Assembly: GCF_963855985.1 (NCBI RefSeq) | Contig: NC_087095.1 | Coordinates: 9,248,001-9,312,000, forward strand | Length of the DNA: 64,000 bases | Direction of reading: 5' to 3' | Source: Ostrinia nubilalis | Lineage: Eukaryota > Arthropoda > Insecta > Lepidoptera > Crambidae | Shown here: piece after piece, positions 1 through 10,283 of the stretch | Layout: every line of letters begins with the position of its first letter | Position numbering within the stretch: position 1 is the stretch's first letter | Notes under the pieces: model-generated | Told to the model about the DNA's origin: nothing | Database searches by the model: none | What the model saw: the letters and a program-made list of their open reading frames with translations, nothing else | Position numbers and translations under genes: made by a program

Positions 1-956
1 CTAAAAATATGTACCTATATCGGAAAAAGCTAAATGCGATCACCTAAAGAGGACATAAAATATTCAAACGGAAAACTCTTTTAAAATTCATCCATCATCA
101 TCCATTCAACCAGTCAAGAACAACTCGAACTGCACTCAATAGTTGCACCCTCGATTGCTAGGTGTCCCGATGCAACGTCCCTATTTTCAAAGAGCCTACT
201 TATATGTATACTATAAAATACTTTTTAACAACACTTTCTAATTTATGTCTGAGCTTTGTTCGTTTTAAGGTTTTGGTCATACGTCCCGTCCCGATTTACC
301 TTAGGTCGGGACACCTATGATAAATTTTACTCTGTACAAAATTTTGTCAGTGATATTTGGTAAGAAAAAGCTTTACAAAAAAGTTGCATATTCTTTTATC
401 AAACTTCATTCCAAGTTTCAACTGAAAAACAAAAAAAAAATACGTTCCAAAAAATTTACACACGAACTGGCTGCCAACACTAGCGGCACTTCATTCCAAC
501 GGAACACTTCATCTACTTTTGTCATGCTAAAACAGACTACTCCCGCAAAACGACTGCTAACTGAGCAAATAGTGGTTCTAAAACAATTTTAGTTGTGAAA
601 CTTCCCGAGTGCTGCAAAAGAAAATTTTACTTTCAAATACTTACAAGTTGGAAGTGACGGCGTCATCTCGGCACGAAATAAAAGCTTTTTCCTCCCCGTA
701 CGTAACAAACCGCTTAGCGCGTCGACTGAAAAATGTACGCTCAAATGCAATCTAAACCTTTTTCAATTTCTATTACTTATTTGGCATTAATTTTAATAAG
801 ATTAAAAGGTGATATTGGTCTAAATAATGCATTTTTTTTTATAACAAAGGTTTCAAATAGTTAACTTACTAGATCTAAACAAATTGCACGAATCTCAAAA
901 ACTGTATACTGTCATATTTTGAAATACAATTTTTTTTATGTTTTTCCGTGGTGAGT
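1..956. other. Intergenic, nothing recognised
   Basis: AT-rich sequence upstream of the first hAT MITE. I found no splice-bounded exon, tRNA or transposon terminus here. The missing first exon of the CAP gene could lie here or further upstream, but no ATG followed by a convincing signal peptide and a donor in the required phase was seen. Confidence 0.4.
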
Positions 957-964
957 CTTTAAAT

Positions 965-1685
965 TAGAGATGAAACGGATATCCGGTAACTATCCGGTAG
1001 GCCGGATATCCGGCCTAAATTTACTATCCGGCCGGATACCGGATAGTAACTCACTATCCGGCCGGATACCGGATATTAAAAAACTACGACGATTTCCTAT
1101 TAATAAAATGAAATACATTAATATTTGAGGTAAATATCAATAACAATGACGGCTTTTATTTAAAGTCCAAAAAATTACAAAAAAGCCATATTAAGGCCTT
1201 TCAAAACTTCTTTTTCTGGGCTATTCTTTCTAATGACGAATACATAAATAGTAAATATCTGTTAATGTCGAAATATTGCCAAATAAAAAGGCGATCTTTT
1301 TTTCACTGATGGTCTGATGACAAGATGCACATGTAAGTTCAGTCAGATTACGCAGCAAGTAAACTAATTTAATTTTCGTTATTCAATCACACACTCACGA
1401 TAGCAACCGAAATCACCCGAATTGATCTGTCCCCTAACCTAAATAAGTGGCAAAATCTGACATTCTATTCGGACGGATTCGATTTTCGAAAAGTGTGACT
1501 AGTCTAGTCTACTAATAGACCCACTGATCGCGTTCGAAGCACCTGTGCGGCGCTAAACTCGTCACGACATGCAACGAGACAATGGGCCAACTATCCGGCC
1601 GCCGGATATCCGGCTATCCGGCCTAGCAGCTGGCCGGATATCCGGTATCCGGTATCCGGCCAAACAACTATGCGTTTCATCTCTA
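965..1685. mobile_element. hAT-type MITE, intact copy 1
   Basis: A 721-bp element with inverted ends that begin TAGAGATGAAACGG and end in the reverse complement (CGTTTCATCTCTA). It is flanked by a perfect 8-bp direct repeat, CTTTAAAT, at 957-964 and 1686-1693. Eight-bp duplications with TAGAG/CAGGG-type ends are the signature of the hAT superfamily. Subterminal regions are packed with copies of GGATATCCGG and related CCGGATACCGG units, plausible transposase-binding sites. No transposase reading frame is present, so it is non-autonomous. A second copy is at 15168-19860, split by later insertions. Confidence 0.85.
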
Positions 1686-1693
1686 CTTTAAAT

Positions 1694-2339
1694 CCTAATA
1701 GTGGTTACAACGAAAGTTAGTCGGCCCTTTTCCTACAGTCGGGTATTAAAAACAACCATAATAAAAATGTACACGCATTTTTACTATGTAGCTCGCTGTA
1801 AAAAGTGTCAAGCGCCAACTGGTGTCGGTTATAAAGTTTGAACACTGTTAGTACACTTAACGGGAACTTTTTGATTCTCTTGCCGCTTATTAAATATCGC
1901 TGTTGTAGCTCATTATCTGGTTAAGTTGTTGTGAAAATCTCTTTGAGATTGAGATGGTAGTCATTTATTACTTAATTATAATGAAAGACACCCGGTCAGT
2001 AATTTACTTGGTTAGTATCAGACGTTAAGAGATTTTGATTCTTCTTCATAAATGGGTAATTTATTCCCGAAGAAAATTGTGTTATAACCTTGCAAAACCG
2101 GCACCAGTTTTAACTAGGTAAAGATAAAACAATTAGTTTAGCTCGAATTTCATCCATTATCAGGACGCTCGGAACGCCGTCAGCTTTATAATGTTCCATT
2201 AAATTGATCGATCGATCACCAATTAAACAAAGCAATTGCATTTGCATTTGTGCTGAAAAATATAGTATTTAAATGAGAAAATGATCGTGCAACTTTATCT
2301 TATTTATCCTCTTAAATATGGTATTCTAAATTTTTACAG
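1694..2339. other. Region between the MITE and the first visible CAP exon
   Basis: AT-rich sequence ending in a polypyrimidine-rich acceptor (AG at 2338-2339). Presumably it is part of the intron that precedes the first visible CAP exon. ATG-started frames near 1768 and 1980 were read and do not encode a signal peptide. Confidence 0.4.
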
Positions 2340-2458
2340 GAGTAGCGCTGACGTGTCAGCAAATAAAGCATTTCGTGGATGGACACAACCTGCATCGGCA
2401 GGACGCGGCGTTTGGACACATTCCCCGTCAGCCCGCTGCTGCAAATATGAACGCTTTG
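2340..2458 (+). CDS. CAP gene, first visible exon
   Basis: Acceptor ttttacag precedes; donor gtaagt follows. Two bases complete a split codon, then 39 codons starting VALTCQQIKHF. It contains GHNLHRQ, the CAP N-terminal motif, and the conserved stretch ending NMNAL, which reads straight into VWDEEL of the next exon. The frame that starts with ATG at 2281 and crosses this exon is a shadow. Confidence 0.87.
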
Positions 2459-5400
2459 GTAAGTCATCATTATCATCAGGTCATTCGGCTTCCAATAAAG
2501 GAGCACGCCTTCTCCAATTTACCAGAGGCAAATGAAGGATTTGCCTGCACTCCCCATCCTGGCCAGATAGGTATGGGACCTAATGTTGCATAGGTATTTG
2601 TTCTTCTTACTCAAAATCGAAAAAAAGAGCAAGTAGTAATTATGTACGTTACTTTTGCTATTAATATTGGACTGAATATAGTTCTATCGCCTGTCAATCT
2701 TTCAAACGTCCATATGTAACGTGGGTTCGGCCAAATTGGTTATTGACAGAGCAAGGCTGATTAGCACTTATGTTTATTTCGAGCATTTCATTAATTAATA
2801 AGTACACGATTAAATAGTACCTAAGTTATATCAAGTATTGTGTAAAACTGTAGATTCGTTTAATTTAAAACTTGATAGTTACCTACTTGACTAAATCTAA
2901 CAGCTTATCTATTACTAGCTTTCCGCCCGCGGCTTCGCCCGCGTGGAATTTTGTCTGTCACAGAAAAACTTTATCGCGCGCGTCCCTGTTTCAAAAACCG
3001 GGATAAAAACTATCCTATGTTCTTTCCCGGGACTCAAACTATCTCTATGCCAAATTTCATCAAAATCGGTTGCGAGGTTTAAGCGGGAAAGCGTAACAGA
3101 CAGACAGACAGACAGAGTTACTTTCGCATTTATAATATTAGTTGGGATAGAACAACATAATTTTAACATTAATTTGTAAATTATAATTAGTACTCAGAAT
3201 GGCTTAGAAGTTCAAAACCAGGTAGAACTATCGTACCCCAAATTCCCAACTTGACAAAGTTCAGACGTTGCCTCGAGACTACGATTTTGACTAATACTCG
3301 TCGAACTCTGTAATGAACGTTAATAATATTAAATGTTTAATTGTTTTCATATCACAACGGAAAAAAAATTCCCAAAAAACATTTGTGCAAAAATATGAGG
3401 AGAATTGAAAAAGTTTTGAAGAAAAAATACATTCAATTAAGCGAATGATAAATGTTCCACATCAATTTCAGGTTTGGGACGAGGAGCTCGCGGAGAAGGC
3501 CGCGCGATGGGCCGAGAATGGATTGTTCGCGCACAACCCCGACAGGACAGTGCGTGAGTAATTATACCCATAACTGCCATAACACTTTTCTTTGCGAGGA
3601 CAAGCGAGGAGTGTTCGAATTTTAAAAAATAACGTTCTAATTGTTGTTCGAATTTTGAAAAATAGTTTTTATTTAAAAAGAGAACAGCTGCTTACTCATG
3701 ACAGTTTTCTGTTCGATTATCAAAACTTTAACGTAAAAATTCCATTAAAGAAGTCTTGTATATTTGTAACAACTGAGTAAATATGAGGTAAAAAATTGAT
3801 GATTTATCAATTGAAATCGACCAAATACACATCGGACGTGACTTTAACAAAAGTGACCACTTAAATGGTTACTGATTTTAAAATAGGTTCACTGAACCCT
3901 TTAATGTGATAATGACAATGGGAAATTTTCATACGTGCACATTAATTTGTAATATTTGAATTTGATGGATTCTACGTAATAAGATTATTAAATTACATTA
4001 ACGCAACAAATACTATTATAAAATTGTGAATTATGGTAATTTCTGTTAAGTAAATTAGTATTAATGAATTGAAGTATATGGATGCCTATCTATTCATGAG
4101 TTTGAACTACAGGAACATGAACATAAAAATAAGTATTGGCTGCTATTACATGCTGTAAAAATTTATAAAATACCTATACTACATTTATTTAGCTATTTCT
4201 GCCCAATAACAATTTATGAATAAGGTATTTCTGTTATAGCTTCCAAAAGGTGGGAACAAATTGGAGAAAATGTTTTCTATTCGACCATCTACTCGCCGGT
4301 GGGGTCGGTGGTGCCGAACCTTGCCGAGGCTATGAATGGCTGGTTCAGCGAGTTCATGAACTATAACTTCGAGCCGTATTCGTTGGAAATCGCTCAGGCA
4401 GTTGGACACTACACACAGGCAAGTTTCACTCTTAAAACATGTACCAAAACTTTATTTTGACAATGTTGCTGAATCGTCGAATTGATTGATCTCCTTTTTA
4501 AGTGAGCTGCCACTGGCGGATTGCAATTTAGTGTGGCAGGGCCATAAGTCAGATAAATTATTTGTATTAACCATCTTCTTCATTCTCTTGAAGATATGCC
4601 TTAGCTTACAATATTAGTGACGTAGTGTAGTTTCTCAAGGCATCTCAACACAAGCCCACATGATTTCCCCGAAGCAGTTGCAGTTATCACTAAAAATTAA
4701 AAACATAATCTCAGTGCGATCAACACAATACTTAAATAGAAATATTAATCAAAAACAAACATTAGTTTGTTCAGTCTAATAATATATTAATTTTAGGAGA
4801 AGTTGAGTAGTTACTTATTGAAAGCGATTTCCAATTTAAAAAAAAAATCCCCTTTTTATACATTACCTACATAGGTACAATTTTCACAAAATTATTCTGA
4901 CCCTGAAATACCTAACAAGCAAATTCGATAATTTATTCGGAAGTTTTAAAATTCCTTTTCTAAAAGTAGGCGTAATGAAATTTGGTTTTAAGGGTCTATC
5001 TTTACGCCGATTGAATTTCAAAGAAAGGCAGATTTTGAATTATGTTAATAAGTTGTACTCGTACTTATTTTCAGATGGTGTGGGCCGAATCAACAAAAAT
5101 TGGTTGTGGTATTTCTCAAAAAAGAGAAAACGGATTTGTGACCACGCTTTTTGTATGTGATTATGGTCCAACGTAAGTATTTATTTTCGATATCTTTTCT
5201 ATACGTCGTAGTTGAATTCCCCCTGAAACGCTGGCTGGCGAATTTGATGAATTTTAGTATGTTCTCGTATTGTTGAGGATTTTATATCTACACAATAATT
5301 AAACTCAGGTGGCGCTGCGATAGTCAATCAATTAATCAATCAATCAAAAATATTTATTCAGTTTAGACCGCTAGTGGCACTTATGAACGTCAAAATATAG

Positions 5401-7437
5401 GAAATAATAAAAAAAGAAAATTTAACGGTAGATAGAGTTACCTAAGTGAATATTTTTTTACGTTTTTACTTAAAATAAAATCAAACCATTTATGGCGCGT
5501 GGCCCTGGACTAAATTTTTTTCTGTAATAATTTTTAAAAAGAGCAAATTGTTCCCTTTTTTCCGAGAGTTCACTTATTTAAATACACGAAACCAAATACT
5601 GACTTTTAGCTTATATTTTTCCTTCATTGCAAAGAACAAAGGACAAAGGCCAGTTCATTAGTTGTCTCTTTATTTTGTTGGATATTTTTGAGTTTTCTTT
5701 AGGGTGTCTACACTGGGAAAGTTCTTCTTGAGTAGGAAACTCGCACACGACTTGATGCGAAATCTTTTTAATACAAATCTGTGCATCCTCATTTCATCTT
5801 TATCCACTACCTAGCCATTTCGCTGCATTTCATGACATTATGTTTTGGCAATTAAAATTTTTATACTCTACTAATCAATAAACTACGTCGATTGTACGAT
5901 TAGAGTAGGTAACAGTAGAAAACCTTAAATTTGCTAAAAGTACACTAATTCTCAATATTAGGGCTCATAATCATCTCAAGTTGGATTAGTTCTATGCCAA
6001 GTTTGATAACCTAATGATCATTGTGCCACACCTTTATGTCTATAGCGCAGACGACGCAAAGGTTCCCTAGAATATTGCAATCGCTCGAAGTCGTTTAGTT
6101 CCACTGGTCGCGACTCCATCGCACTAATTGCTTCGAGAATCCATTCTTATCAGTCCAAAGAAAGGCTTTGCCAAAGAAAGGTGAGGTAATTAGGCTTCCT
6201 ACTTTGAACTTCTTCTAAAGATTTTAGATTTTCGCTAAGAAAGTTAACTTAAGCACAACTTAAGTATCAAAATAAAATTAAACTATTTCAAATTTGTGAA
6301 ACAACAATTTCTAATAGCGTATTTAGGTACCTAATTACGATTTGAACATCACTAAAATAATTTCTCGAGATGAACTTTTCCTAGTAGCAGGTAATACTTA
6401 CCCTTTAATACGCTAACAAGAATTTTCTTTAACTTTAAACGCTTTAACAATAATTTTCGGGTTGTGTAGTGCTATTTTAGCTTTCAATATAAAGCATAAA
6501 TTAGGGTTGGCATTTGTTCCATAAATAAATGATCGCTCTAAATTAATTTGTGGCGTAAATTGAGAGGCATTACTTCCTTCCTTAATCCACAAAGCTATTT
6601 TATAATTGAACCCCAATACAAAGGGACAATAATTCAAAAAGTCCGTCGCCCTTACTCATTGGCTCTCGGCGTCCGGAGTGTCTTTGCTCACTCGCACGGT
6701 TTAGTAGTGATGTGCGAGAAATGGCCGATTCTTACTCAAGTACAGTAAGGCTGAGTTGCACCATCTAACTTTACCGGTAACTAATATAACGATAACCAGT
6801 GTATTTTGTATGGAGTTTGACAGATTTCTGACGTTTGTTAAAGTCAAAGTAAGATGTTGCAACCCAGCCTAAGCAGCATATCAGAGCATGGTGCACATGT
6901 TGCAGCAAAATTGCACCAATTTCTCCTATATGAGCCATGTATTCTCACGTAGAAGAAATAGGTCTTATCTTAGCATGAAAATAGAAAAGACTGGAAAATT
7001 GAGGTTATTTAGGATTTGGGGTATGTTTATTTATAGTGTAGTGTAGTGTGTGTCTTCAAAATTAAAAATGTTTTTTTTTTTTATGGAATCAGTAAAGTTT
7101 CTTCTGTGTCTGAAACTACATATACCTATATTTTCAGAGACACTTCTAAAGAAGCCATCACAATTTTAAAGGCGGCCAGCCTGTAAGCAATTAAATGTTT
7201 AAAATAACCATTTTATCAGACTGGCCCCGTCTCTATCGTGGAGACGTATTTTCCGCCGTAATCCCCACCGGCCGATATAAAGCATCTGCAGTAAATTACA
7301 GTTTATCTATCTGATAAATTTCCTTTTTTTCCAGTGGAAACTTTATCGGAGAGACTCCGTATAAAGCAAGCCCGACGAGAGGATATTTGCATTGCGGCAA
7401 CGAGGACTGTAAAAGGCAATATGGAGCTTACTGTTGA
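2340..7437 (+). CDS. CAP-superfamily secreted protein (venom allergen 5 / SCP-like), 5 visible exons, 5'-incomplete
   Basis: Join of 2340-2458, 3472-3553, 4240-4418, 5075-5172 and 7335-7437; phases agree at every junction. The spliced product has about 192 residues plus a missing N-terminus. It shows the CAP hallmarks in order: GHNLHR in exon 1 (first active-cleft His), IGENVF in exon 3 (Glu), VGHYTQ|MVWA across exons 3 and 4 (second His), IGCG, and YGPTGNFIG across exons 4 and 5. The C-terminus is Cys-rich and ends YC-stop. CAP proteins of insects are secreted and occur in saliva, venom, haemolymph and reproductive tract; their molecular activity is mostly unsettled. Insect members usually have about 220-260 residues with a signal peptide, so one upstream exon coding the signal peptide and ending in the first base of a split codon is expected. 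Intron 1 holds a Helitron, intron 4 a Harbinger-like MITE, and intron 3 starts with GC. Family assignment is firm; the exact paralogue and substrate are unknown. Confidence 0.88.
2915..3148 (-). mobile_element. Helitron-like non-autonomous element in CAP intron 1
   Basis: Read on the - strand it starts near ACTAATATTATAAATGCG, contains a CTGT tetranucleotide run, and ends in the GC-rich hairpin CGCGGGCGAAGCCGCGGG followed by CTAG. Those are Helitron 3'-end features. It is almost identical to the copy at 59067-59294. Short frames on both strands are by-products. Confidence 0.72.
3472..3553 (+). CDS. CAP gene exon (WDEEL...AHNPDRTV)
   Basis: Acceptor tttcag, donor gtgagt. It encodes 27 codons plus one base, including WDEELAEKAARWA and AHNPDRT, which are very typical of insect antigen-5 proteins. 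GC content is clearly higher than in the flanking introns. Confidence 0.88.
4240..4418 (+). CDS. CAP gene exon (GEN motif to HYTQ), ends at a GC donor
   Basis: Acceptor gttatag. The exon encodes GENVFY, a central WFSE helix and ends exactly after HYTQ. The following intron starts GCAAGT, not GT. No GT donor nearby would preserve the universally conserved HYTQ-(M/V)VW junction, so this is a GC-AG intron. Confidence 0.86.
5075..5172 (+). CDS. CAP gene exon (MVWAEST..IGCG..YGP)
   Basis: Acceptor attttcag, donor gtaagt, 98 nt. It encodes MVWAESTKIGCG and VCDYGP with two conserved cysteines. It begins with an ATG by chance; this is an internal codon, not a start. Confidence 0.87.
6749..6869. mobile_element. 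PIF/Harbinger-like MITE in CAP intron 4
   Basis: Inverted ends GGCTGAGTTGCACC and the complement TGCAACCCAGCC, flanked on both sides by TAA. A 3-bp TWA duplication with GG..CC ends fits PIF/Harbinger. Related copies are at 10060-10283, 60373-60459 and 62588-62697. Confidence 0.72.
7335..7437 (+). CDS. CAP gene terminal exon
   Basis: Acceptor tttttttccag. One base completes the Thr codon, then GNFIGETPYK and a Cys-rich tail with four cysteines to TGA at 7435-7437. This matches the C-terminal CAP signature plus the short cysteine-rich end of antigen-5 proteins. Confidence 0.87.
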
Positions 7438-7640
7438 TTATTTATTTTTGTTAATTATGTTGCCATAATTAAAAACTTACGGCTTATGAAACCGCCCTAG
7501 TTGAGCAATCATTTATACCGTTGTTTACAAGTTTGTCTAGTAATTAACTGCTTCGATGTTCAGTAATTGCGTTGTCTATTTGTTTTGCTGTCAAACTGTT
7601 GGCAGTGTTTAATGTGTGAATTGTGAAACTGTATACATAA

Positions 7641-7646
7641 ATTAAA
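7641..7646 (+). other. Candidate poly(A) signal of the CAP gene
   Basis: ATTAAA about 200 nt after the CAP stop codon, followed by a T-rich stretch. It is the best match on this strand in the first few hundred bases; no AATAAA was seen closer. Confidence 0.35.
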
Positions 7647-7649
7647 GGT

Positions 7650-8118
7650 TTATTCAGAACTTGACTTTTTATTTTTCGCCTCCTTTAACATTTACAAGTA
7701 AAGATAATTTATTAAAAAGTAAGTTGTTTAATGCTACCTATTTTTTAAAGTGGCTTCGAGATTCGTCTCTGGATTTCATCGTAGCCTTAGCATCATAGTG
7801 TAGTGGTGACACGAACAAGCCCAGTCCGATTTAATCTGGCGTTATGTGGGATTGTGCCGAGATGGAGCCGGAATTGTATGCGGCATACATATTATGCGCC
7901 ATGCCGTATAATCCCCACTTTCGGCTGAAGTTTTCCTGAATATAGGTAATGGAGCCGGCTACGTATTGTTTAATTCTACATACAACTCAGCATTATATCT
8001 TTGCATAATAAATAAATCTGATACTCTTTTGTCTATACTTTGTCGAACAGCAAAAAGTGCCGGTTTATGTACCTTACGAAAAATATCAAAAATAGTTACA
8101 TATCTATGTTTTAAATGG
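7650..8118. other. Intergenic
   Basis: No gene seen. Around 7880-7920 a short imperfect palindrome (GCGGCATACA..ATGCCGTATA) occurs. A 72-codon frame on the - strand runs into the adjacent MITE and is not coding. Confidence 0.4.
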
Positions 8119-8642
8119 CAATGCCGGATTTTGTATGGAAAGTGGCGTCTTTTTTTTTTCGCGCGGCCATCGACCAAACTTTGTTTTTTGATTACAAAAT
8201 AGTGTAATAAACCAAACTTACTATGGCATGTATACCTCTAAACTCAGTCTGAACTGAGTTACGAGCAATAGAAGTTTGATGATTTTCATACTAGATTTGC
8301 TTTTTGTGCGCAAGTTTTGTAAGAAATTGCAACAAAATATTGCGCTATTTTTTTATTGCGCTGATTCTACTCCATACTGATGTCTGGAGCCTTTAATGGA
8401 TGATATTGTTTGTTTACACATACAATCTCACTATTTTGTTGCAATTTTTTAGCAAACTTTGCGCGCAAAAAGCAAATCTAGTATGAAAATCATCAAACTT
8501 CTAATGCTCGTAACTCAGTTCAGACTGAGTTTAGAGGTATACATGTAATAGTAAGTTTGGTTTATTACACTATTTTGTAATCAAAAAACAAAGTTTGGTC
8601 GATGGCCGCGCGAAAAAAAAAAGACGCCAATTTCCGGCATTG
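8119..8642. mobile_element. Long-palindrome MITE
   Basis: A foldback of about 524 bp. The ends are CAATGCCGG and CCGGCATTG, and the two arms of roughly 220 bp are nearly identical inverted copies, including an A/T homopolymer beside CGCGCGGCCATCGACC. The centre is a unique spacer. No coding capacity. Confidence 0.78.
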
Positions 8643-9505
8643 TCTTTTTACATTTAACGATTATGTTACCGTGACCAAAGCAGTATTATGACGACTGAGG
8701 AGAGTTAACTTCGATGTTCACAGAAAAGACAAGTAGGTATTTTGAAAGCGCTGAATTTTCTAGCTTGGCGTCGCAGTCAGAGGCAGCCTAAAGCGTTGAA
8801 TTTACCCGTTCAAGCAAGACTTCTATTAGTTTGGATTTTAGTACTAGTGGATCGTATGCTAGGTATCTCTAGCAACTGTAAGAAGGCTCTTGAAGGTTGC
8901 CTTATAAAGCAAAAACCTTCCAAGCTGCGTGCTGCATACCTAGTGTATCAACAAAATTTCTTCATATCTTTCACCTGAAAATATTTCAAAGAGTAAAGAG
9001 GTAATCGAAACTCAAATATTAGGTAGGTACCTACTTACTCTAAGCGGAATTTCTCGGGTCATTGCGTATAACTTTTTATGAAAACGTATTCCATTATTGT
9101 ATATTCTTTCATCTAGTAGGCACGAAAGTAGGTAAATATTCCTCTAAGTTCTGATGTGTGTTTTCGCGAAAAAAGTCGTTAATATAAAAAGTGTGACAGG
9201 GATAAGTTTGTATTGAATGAGTTAATGTAAAATTATACAGAAAAACAGCTAAGGTATATGAAAAAGTGTATACTTTCGTACTGTAGACTTAGCTGCCAGT
9301 AAATTGAAAATTAAAGGGTAATAAAATGGGTAACATTATAAGAACGGAACACCTCGTCAATGTTTGCTAACAATTTAGGACAAAGGCAAAAGAAAAACAA
9401 GATTAGCCTTTGGCTCTCTGCTTTCTCATGTAATGAGCGCCCATATTGACGCAGTTGTTCAGGGAAATTGTGTTTGTTTTGGGTCAGATCATGGGCATAC
9501 TTGTG
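8643..9505. other. Intergenic
   Basis: Nothing recognisable beyond ordinary AT-rich sequence. The frame at 8742-8978 lacks splice sites, codon bias or a known motif. Confidence 0.4.
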
Positions 9506-9507
9506 TA

Positions 9508-9905
9508 CGTCAAGTTGTTGTGGGCATACAAGGCCTTATCTGCCACTGGAAGGTCGATAAAATGAGCAGTAGATGGGCGCCAGCACTTCACTGTGATCCT
9601 ATTAAGTTGTAATAGGGTTGAGTTTGCAACAATAATTTATCTGATGTGCTGTCGTCGGTGCGTCAAGTTCTTATGGGCATACAAAGTCTTATCTGCCACT
9701 GAAAGGTCGAATAAAATGAGCAGTAGATGGGCGACAGCACGTCAAGACACTGTGGGGTCCTAATGAGTTAATATTAGGGTATTTAAGTAATATTATGGTT
9801 GAGTTTGCAACAATAATGTACCTGACGTCTGTCGTCGGTACGTCAAGTTCATATAGGCATACAAAACCTTATCTGCTACTCAAGGGTTAAAATGAGCAGT
9901 GGCTG
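9508..9905. repeat. Tandem repeat, about three units of 150-180 bp
   Basis: Units begin at about 9508, 9661 and 9841 with CGTCAAGTT followed by a GGGCATACAA-type motif, a TTATCTGCCACT stretch and AATGAGCAGTAG. The units differ by small indels and substitutions. A partial unit precedes the first. No element termini were identified. Confidence 0.75.
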
Positions 9906-10059
9906 GAATGAAGTGAACAGAAGTCTCAAATCATATTGCGCTACAATTCACAGACCACTGAGTCAGTCTTTCTTGTTGACTCTTTGAGGGCCAACCGGAC
10001 GCTAATCAAGAGAAACAGATATTACAGCAGCAGTCCGCTCGTTTTGCTAGGAAATATTA

Positions 10060-10283
10060 AGACTGAGTTGCACCTTCTTACTTTAACTATAACAAACGTC
10101 AAACTCCATACAAAAACACCGTTTAAGTACTGTTATAGTTACAGTTATAAGTATGTTTGACTAACCTACCTAACTTTGACCGTAACTTTAACGATACCGG
10201 TGTTTTTTGTATGGAGTTTGACAGATTTTTGATGATTGTCAAAGTAAGATGTTGTAAGTCGTAAAAGATAGTGCAACCCAGCC
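10060..10283. mobile_element. Harbinger-like MITE, diverged copy
   Basis: Left end GACTGAGTTGCACC, right end GTGCAACCCAGCC. Internal TCAAACTCCATACAAAAAC and its complement GTTTTTTGTATGGAG are shared with the copy at 6749-6869. It is longer, apparently two copies fused or internally duplicated. Confidence 0.6.

Noticed and set aside
2281..2535. 84-codon + strand frame beginning with ATG
   Set aside because: Runs in another frame through a splice acceptor and the first CAP exon; the CAP frame carries the conserved motifs.
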